From assembly GCA_030633365.1 (NCBI GenBank), contig DAOVSY010000108.1:1-8711 (forward strand): a stretch of DNA of 8,711 nucleotides, read 5' to 3'. Origin of the DNA: Spirochaetaceae bacterium (lineage in GTDB: Bacteria > Spirochaetota > Spirochaetia > B11-G9). The number at the start of each line of letters is the position of its first letter. The first letter of the stretch is position 1. Of this stretch, positions 5,659 to 8,711 are shown one piece after another. The notes under the pieces were generated by a model. It was not told where the DNA came from, searched no databases, and saw only the letters and a list, made by a program, of their open reading frames with translations. Both the position numbers and the translations under genes were made by a program.

Positions 5659-6843
5659 ATGGAAAAAAACACTTTGTTAATAATATTGATTTGTTTCTTA
5701 TTTATTCAAACCTTTGGTTTTGCGGAGGAAGCAAATTTTAATTACACCATTGTAGATACCGGGGTCAGTGATTTTTACAGCAATAATAAAATCATTTCCA
5801 TACCCGGTATGGGAGAACCCTTCCATGGGCAGGACGCTCAATATCAGATGAATACCCCATCTTATACAGATAATAGAGACGGAACCATTACTGATAATGT
5901 TACAGGATTAATCTGGATGAAAGATATGGGAGAAAAAAAGTCTTTTGATGATGCCTTCCAATATGCTGAAAATCTGGAACTAGGTGGTTATAAAGACTGG
6001 CGGGTACCGACAATTAAGGAGCTGTATTCTCTTATTCAATTTACTGGAAAAGTTAAGGGAGCAAAGGCTCTCGATTTCTTTATAGATACTGATTATTTTG
6101 ATCACCCTCTCGGGGACACAGGAAAGGGTGAACGTGAAATTGATGCTCAGACCTGGAGTTCAACTGAATATGTAGGCAGGACTATGAGAAACGATGAAAC
6201 CGTTTTCGGAGTTAATTTTGTTGACGGCCGGATTAAGGGATATCCGAAATACGATCCCCAAACCCGAAAAGAGAAAAAAATGTATTTCCGCCTTGTCCGA
6301 GGGAACAGTAACTATGGTAAAAATAATTTTATTGATAATGGCGATAAAACTGTAATAGATGAGGCAACAGGACTCATGTGGCAGCAGTCGGACAGCGGCA
6401 GAGATATAGACTGGGAAGAGGCTCTGGAATATGCGGAAAACCTGGTTCTAAATGGTTATGATGATTGGCGATTACCCAATGCAAAAGAACTGCAAAGTAT
6501 TGTCGACTACTCCCGTTCACCACAGACAACAGGATCTGCAGCCATAGATCCTGTATTTAATATAACAGAAATTAAAGACCCCCAGGGAGATGAGCATTAT
6601 CCCTTTTTCTGGACAGGGACAACTCATCTTGATGGAAGAAACCCCTATGATTCTGCAGTTTATGTTGCTTTTGGGGAAGCCCTGGGAAAGATGAATAATA
6701 GATTGATGGATGTTCATGGTGCAGGGGCCCAGCGGAGTGATCCCAAGAGTGGCAACAGCAGTGATTATCCCGATTATTTTGGTCCCCAGGGAGATATTCG
6801 TTATGTCTACAATTATGTCAGGTGTGTAAGAACTGTAAAATGA
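5659..6843 (+). CDS. DUF1566 (Lcl C-terminal-like) secreted protein, second gene of the operon
   Basis: A 394-residue protein. The start is ATG 5659, because AAGGAG (5644-5649) lies 9 nt upstream; an ATG further up lies inside the previous gene. A signal peptide ends near FGFA|EE (about residue 22). There is no lipobox Cys, so it is exported by a type I signal. Two tandem DUF1566 units follow: TGLIW (82-86) with DWRVPTIKELYSLI (113-126), closing in GVNFVDGRIKGY (184-195) and RLVRGN (211-216); then TGLMW (237-241) with DWRLPNAKELQSIV (269-282). The tail LMDVHGAGAQRSDPK to YNYVRCVRTVK fills 349-394. This order looks like the ancestral one. The gene follows the lipoprotein gene after 13 nt, so the two form an operon. 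The role is inferred only as a secreted or periplasmic binding or structural protein. Confidence 0.85.
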   Translation: MEKNTLLIILICFLFIQTFGFAEEANFNYTIVDTGVSDFYSNNKIISIPGMGEPFHGQDAQYQMNTPSYTDNRDGTITDNVTGLIWMKDMGEKKSFDDAFQYAENLELGGYKDWRVPTIKELYSLIQFTGKVKGAKALDFFIDTDYFDHPLGDTGKGEREIDAQTWSSTEYVGRTMRNDETVFGVNFVDGRIKGYPKYDPQTRKEKKMYFRLVRGNSNYGKNNFIDNGDKTVIDEATGLMWQQSDSGRDIDWEEALEYAENLVLNGYDDWRLPNAKELQSIVDYSRSPQTTGSAAIDPVFNITEIKDPQGDEHYPFFWTGTTHLDGRNPYDSAVYVAFGEALGKMNNRLMDVHGAGAQRSDPKSGNSSDYPDYFGPQGDIRYVYNYVRCVRTVK

Positions 6844-6977
6844 AGAACACCCAGGACATATGGGTAAGCAGGAAGCAGAATTTCCGGCCAACCCCGCCTC
6901 AATATTTAAATTTCTTTCTTAAGAAAGAATAGGGTAAAAATGATGGAATAAAACTATACCATTACCTTACAACCCTC
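6844..6977. other. Convergent intergenic region with two small inverted repeats
   Basis: It lies between the end of the DUF1566 operon (plus) and the end of the HigA gene (minus). ACCCA-N7-TGGGT (6849-6865) can form a short hairpin, and TTCTTTCTTAAGAAAGAA (6912-6929) is a perfect 18-bp palindrome. Neither is followed by a T tract, so neither is a convincing intrinsic terminator, though one is expected here for both converging transcripts. Confidence 0.4.
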
Positions 6978-7340
6978 TTAAATATAGGTTTTGTAATTAT
7001 GCCCTAGAACTTCTCCAAGTCTTTTTGCAAGATCAAGGGAGATGTTTCGCCGCCCTTTTTCTATATCTGAGATATATTGTTTTGATCGTTCCCCGATAGC
7101 TTTACCTAAATCTGCTTGTGTCATATTCAAATTTAATCGATGAATTTCTACAGTCTCACCAGGGGAAGGCTTCATTTCTTCAAACCAATCGGTAGTAGTA
7201 ATTTCAACGAGTTCATCTTCATCATCTATTATCTCGACCAGATTTTCCCCAAAGTCTTTTTTAAGAAGATCAATAAGGGGCTTATATTCTTCTCCCTGGA
7301 TTTGGATATCAATATGGGGCGTTTTCACGTGAACCTGCAT
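6978..7340 (-). CDS. higA: HigA-type XRE-family antitoxin
   Basis: A 120-residue protein. The C-terminal half is an XRE/Cro helix-turn-helix (about 64-115): VEIHRLNLNMTQADLGKAIGERSKQYISDIEKGRRNISLDLAKRLGEVLG, with the standard T-Q-x-x-L-G and S-x-I-E-x-G signature. The N-terminal half (about 1-55) is strand-rich and acidic (EIIDDEDELVEITTTDW) and is the likely toxin-binding part. GGAGG (complement 7347-7351), 6 nt before ATG 7340, is the strongest ribosome binding site among the antitoxins here. It lies inside the toxin gene, so antitoxin can be made independently of toxin coupling. The start overlaps the toxin's 3' end by 32 nt. It probably represses the promoter at 7578-7606. Confidence 0.88.
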   Translation of the reverse strand: MQVHVKTPHIDIQIQGEEYKPLIDLLKKDFGENLVEIIDDEDELVEITTTDWFEEMKPSPGETVEIHRLNLNMTQADLGKAIGERSKQYISDIEKGRRNISLDLAKRLGEVLGHNYKTYI

Positions 7341-7557
7341 AGTAAACCTCCACTATTATTGAGTTTTCCTCATTTTTCCAACAAGCAACCCATTTGTATG
7401 AAAGGTGACAATGATACTCGTTTTTTCCAAGTTTGCTGTAGTTGGGCCATGATGGTTGAACAGGACCATCAGCCTCAAGGTCAACGACCAAAGCTGCAAA
7501 ATTCTTTTGTTCAGCAACAGGCATTTTCCGCAAACTCTTTATAACTTTGTTTTTCAT
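7309..7557 (-). CDS. higB: HigB/RelE-type toxin
   Basis: An 82-residue protein of the RelE superfamily, HigB-like subgroup. It has helices MKNKVIKSLRKMPVAEQKNFAALVVDLEADGP, then strands with YSKLGKNEYHCHLSYKWVACWK and the family ending EVYYAGSRENAPY. Members cleave mRNA at the ribosome. I prefer the ATG at 7557 to the ATG at 7572: AAGG (complement 7563-7566) lies 5 nt from the former, and the promoter read at 7578-7606 would leave the upstream ATG essentially leaderless. The toxin-before-antitoxin order is that of higBA. The overlap with the antitoxin gene implies one transcript. Confidence 0.86.
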   Translation of the reverse strand: MKNKVIKSLRKMPVAEQKNFAALVVDLEADGPVQPSWPNYSKLGKNEYHCHLSYKWVACWKNEENSIIVEVYYAGSRENAPY

Positions 7558-7577
7558 TATTACCTTGTGCATGTTTT

Positions 7578-7606
7578 AATGTACCACTAACAATGGTACT
7601 AGTCAA
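7578..7606 (-). promoter_or_regulatory. Promoter of the higBA-type operon with embedded operator
   Basis: On the minus strand TTGACT (7601-7606) is separated by exactly 17 nt from TACATT (7578-7583). Between and touching them lies the inverted repeat GTACCA-N7-TGGTAC (7581-7599). A repressor bound there would block RNA polymerase directly, as expected of HigA autoregulation. Predicted transcription starts about 14 nt before the preferred toxin start codon. Confidence 0.65.
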
Positions 7607-7827
7607 CATTAATATATTCTAAGTCTTTTGCGCTGTACATGATATTATTTCGTTTTTAACTTTTTTCGTCGGTTCACTGTGGTTATTTTAGAGAACAGCT
7701 ACTTTTAAATTCAAAATGTGTTACATCGAAAAAAGCTCTTCTATGCCTCTTTTCTTTATGGTTAATTGTTTGATGTATATTGTAGGGAGTTGTTTTGATC
7801 ACTTTGGATAGCTATAACTTTATTTCA

Positions 7828-8100
7828 TTAATAAACTTCGTCATGAGAACCAATATCGAGAAGAATGATTTCTCTATTTACTATTTTCAAATACAATACA
7901 ACTCTATAGCTATATGTCAAACTAATAGAATATTTTTCTTTATGCCGCCCTTTTAGCTGGTGTAATTTTAGCCGCTTTTGGAAGGGGTCTTCTTCCAGCT
8001 GAGTAAATAGTTCCTTAAAATCAGGTTTTAATTCAGGATGTTTTTTAAAGAACTTTTTTGATGTCTTTACAAAAGTATTAGTCCAACTTAGTTTAAACAC
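7828..8100 (-). CDS. YafQ/RelE-family mRNA interferase-type toxin
   Basis: A 90-residue toxin starting at GTG 8100 and overlapping the antitoxin stop by 8 nt. The lysine-rich N-terminal helices (FVKTSKKFFKKHPELKPDFKELFTQL) are followed by HQLKG (47-51), a strand with YSYRVVLYL (R66) and the C-terminal DIGSHDEVY. The H-x-L-K-G and G-S-H motifs match the RNase core of YafQ-like proteins, where such histidines serve catalysis. H47, H53 and H86 are the candidates here. Length is normal for the family and nothing looks broken. It is expressed from the antitoxin promoter by coupling, with no clear Shine-Dalgarno of its own. Confidence 0.87.
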   Translation of the reverse strand: MFKLSWTNTFVKTSKKFFKKHPELKPDFKELFTQLEEDPFQKRLKLHQLKGRHKEKYSISLTYSYRVVLYLKIVNREIILLDIGSHDEVY

Positions 8101-8344
8101 TATCGATTTCCTGCATCAAATCATTAATAGTTCCAAATTTTACTCGTCCCTCTTTTATATCTTTATCTGATGCATCGAGTCTTGCTGAAATAAGGTCATC
8201 AATAATCAATTTATATGATTCTTCAGTCAGTACAACATAATCTGGTGTATTATTCCGTATAATATGAACCGGACCATTTCCCAATAATTCATCTACAGCT
8301 CCAATGCCTCTTCTTTTTATTTCAGAAGATGAAATTGTATTCAT
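8093..8344 (-). CDS. Phd/YefM-like antitoxin
   Basis: An 83-residue protein starting MNTISSSEIKRRGIGAVDELLGNGPVHIIRNNTPDYVVLTEESY, the Phd/YefM-like DNA-binding and dimer fold. An acidic helical tail (DDLISARLDASDKDIKEGRVKFGTINDLMQEIDSV) should bind the toxin. ATG 8344 is preferred over a TTG 69 nt upstream because AAGGAG (complement 8352-8357) sits 7 nt from the ATG and because the promoter at 8378-8406 lies downstream of the TTG. The toxin gene follows with an overlap. Its sequence differs strongly from the Phd/YefM antitoxin at 400-666, so the two modules are unrelated acquisitions. Confidence 0.87.
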   Translation of the reverse strand: MNTISSSEIKRRGIGAVDELLGNGPVHIIRNNTPDYVVLTEESYKLIIDDLISARLDASDKDIKEGRVKFGTINDLMQEIDSV

Positions 8345-8377
8345 ACTAATACTCCTTAAGATACTATATTTAGTACA

Positions 8378-8406
8378 AATATAAGTATAAATTGGATATA
8401 TATCAA
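8378..8406 (-). promoter_or_regulatory. Promoter of the right-hand antitoxin-toxin operon
   Basis: On the minus strand TTGATA (8401-8406) and TATATT (8378-8383) are spaced 17 nt apart. The predicted start of transcription is about 27 nt before ATG 8344, leaving room for the AAGGAG site. AT-rich, partly symmetrical sequence just downstream, centred on GTAC (about 8372), may be an operator. Confidence 0.5.
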
Positions 8407-8413
8407 TACGCAA

Positions 8414-8593
8414 ATCTTAAATTTAACTGTTTTTCTCAAAAAAGAAATGGAAATATTTACACATAAAAATCAACCCCGATACAGACCCCTTTATTAGGGG
8501 AACCCAGGTGCCTATATACTCACTTCACCTATTATACAGTATAAAACATCCCATAAACGGCTATAAATGGCCCTAAGTTGGATACGCATTAAA
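8414..8593. other. Right border region of the element, no gene
   Basis: No open frame or RNA gene is recognisable. CCCCT-N5-AGGGG (8486-8500) forms a short hairpin, preceded by a second CCCCGA stretch at about 8474. GGCTATAAATGGCC (8560-8573) is an imperfect inverted repeat. Adjacent to the crossover point, such small repeats are where integrase arm sites or accessory-factor sites would lie, but this is inference from position only. Confidence 0.35.
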
Positions 8594-8645
8594 TTGAGGG
8601 ACTAGTGGTCGCAAGGCCGTGGAAGTTCAAGTCTTCTCTACCACA
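8594..8645 (+). pseudogene. tRNA-Leu(GAG) 3' fragment, distal att site
   Basis: Starts exactly at the 7-nt anticodon loop TTGAGGG (8594-8600, anticodon GAG). It continues with the anticodon stem 3' strand ACTAG, the variable arm GGTC-gcaa-GGCC (8607-8618), T-arm GGAAG-TTCAAGT-CTTCT, acceptor CTACCAC and discriminator A (8645). Upstream sequence does not pair with ACTAG and contains no D-arm, so only the 3' half is present. Anticodon loops are a known crossover site of tyrosine integrases in tRNA genes. It differs from the left copy at one acceptor base (A8643 versus G25). Confidence 0.82.
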
Positions 8646-8654
8646 GATATATAT

Positions 8655-8688
8655 GCACTTAGCTTCTACCAGGCTAAGTGCTTTTTTT
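8655..8688 (+). terminator. Rho-independent terminator, second copy
   Basis: Identical to the hairpin at 35-68: GCACTTAGC, 9-nt loop, GCTAAGTGC, then seven T. The spacer to the tRNA fragment is slightly longer than in the left copy (gatatatat against gatatgt). Confidence 0.9.
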
Positions 8689-8711
8689 ATATGTGTAAAA
8701 ATATTTCATAA

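Larger units (their letters stand above)
8594..8690 (+). repeat. Right flanking direct repeat (att block)
   Basis: Partner of 1-70. It starts at the anticodon loop of the tRNA-Leu(GAG) fragment and runs through the terminator T tract. The two copies bracket all the toxin-antitoxin modules and cargo genes of the window. Confidence 0.85.

Noticed and set aside
4365..6843. Diversity-generating retroelement with a DUF1566 (lectin-like) variable protein
   Set aside because: DUF1566/lectin-like proteins can be targets of such systems, but no reverse transcriptase, accessory gene or template repeat with adenine-specific differences is present in this window.
6517..6891. 124-codon minus-strand frame at the end of the second DUF1566 gene
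   Set aside because: Antisense to strongly conserved DWRLPNAKEL and tail coding sequence; no family resemblance.
6912..6929. Perfect palindrome as an intrinsic terminator
   Set aside because: It has no loop, no T tract and an AT-rich stem, so it is listed only as a repeat within the intergenic region.
7140..7544. 134-codon plus-strand frame across the HigB/HigA genes
   Set aside because: Antisense to two recognisable genes with ribosome binding sites; no motif.
1..8711. Integron cassette array
   Set aside because: Many small toxin-antitoxin genes invite this reading, but there are no attC-like sites between modules; the only repeats at the ends are tRNA-derived.
1..8711. CRISPR array or insertion sequence
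   Set aside because: No short regularly spaced repeats, no transposase-like frame and no terminal inverted repeats were found on either strand.

Overview
The window looks like one complete accessory segment lodged at a tRNA-Leu(GAG) gene. Both ends carry the same block: the 3' part of a type II tRNA followed by its Rho-independent terminator (1-68 and 8594-8688). The right copy reaches back only to the anticodon loop and has no 5' half, as expected of the distal att site left by a tyrosine-recombinase-type integration into a tRNA gene. No integrase, transposase or replication gene lies between them. The DNA is AT-rich. A relaxed lipobox, a multi-pass-membrane MCP, a membrane-anchored AraC-type regulator and a tRNA without encoded CCA would fit a spirochaete (Spirochaeta/Treponema relatives). 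That assignment is inferred from gene types only and is tentative.

Layout from left to right: tRNA 3' end and terminator (1-68); a Phd/YefM-ParE toxin-antitoxin pair on the minus strand (93-666) with a recognisable promoter/operator; a collapsed remnant of an AraC-regulator locus (745-923); a broken methyl-accepting chemotaxis protein gene in three reading-frame pieces (917-2228, plus); a BrnT-like toxin with a CopG-type antitoxin (2307-2887, minus); a frameshifted membrane-bound AraC-family regulator (3102-4268, minus); a divergent two-gene operon of secreted DUF1566 (Lcl C-terminal-like) proteins, the first a lipoprotein (4365-6843, plus); a HigB/HigA pair (6978-7557, minus) with an operator embedded in its promoter; an antitoxin-toxin pair of Phd-like and YafQ/RelE-like type (7828-8344, minus); a gene-free right border with a small hairpin; and the second tRNA-fragment/terminator copy.

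All four toxin-antitoxin modules lie on the minus strand and sit near both ends and in the middle. They probably act as addiction modules that stabilise an element lacking its own recombinase. The cargo genes on the plus strand (the MCP and the DUF1566 pair) are preceded by the same roughly 105-bp leader. Upstream of the DUF1566 operon this leader is part of an AraC-type regulator locus. Upstream of the MCP only short scraps of that regulator remain, so one regulator-plus-target unit was duplicated and one copy then collapsed.

The two DUF1566 proteins are paralogues in which a tail segment of about 45 residues is C-terminal in one and directly behind the lipoprotein signal in the other, a circularly permuted arrangement. 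The regulator and the MCP show three apparent frameshifts, each at a homopolymer or dinucleotide tract. This may be decay, sequencing error or, less likely, phase-variable switching.
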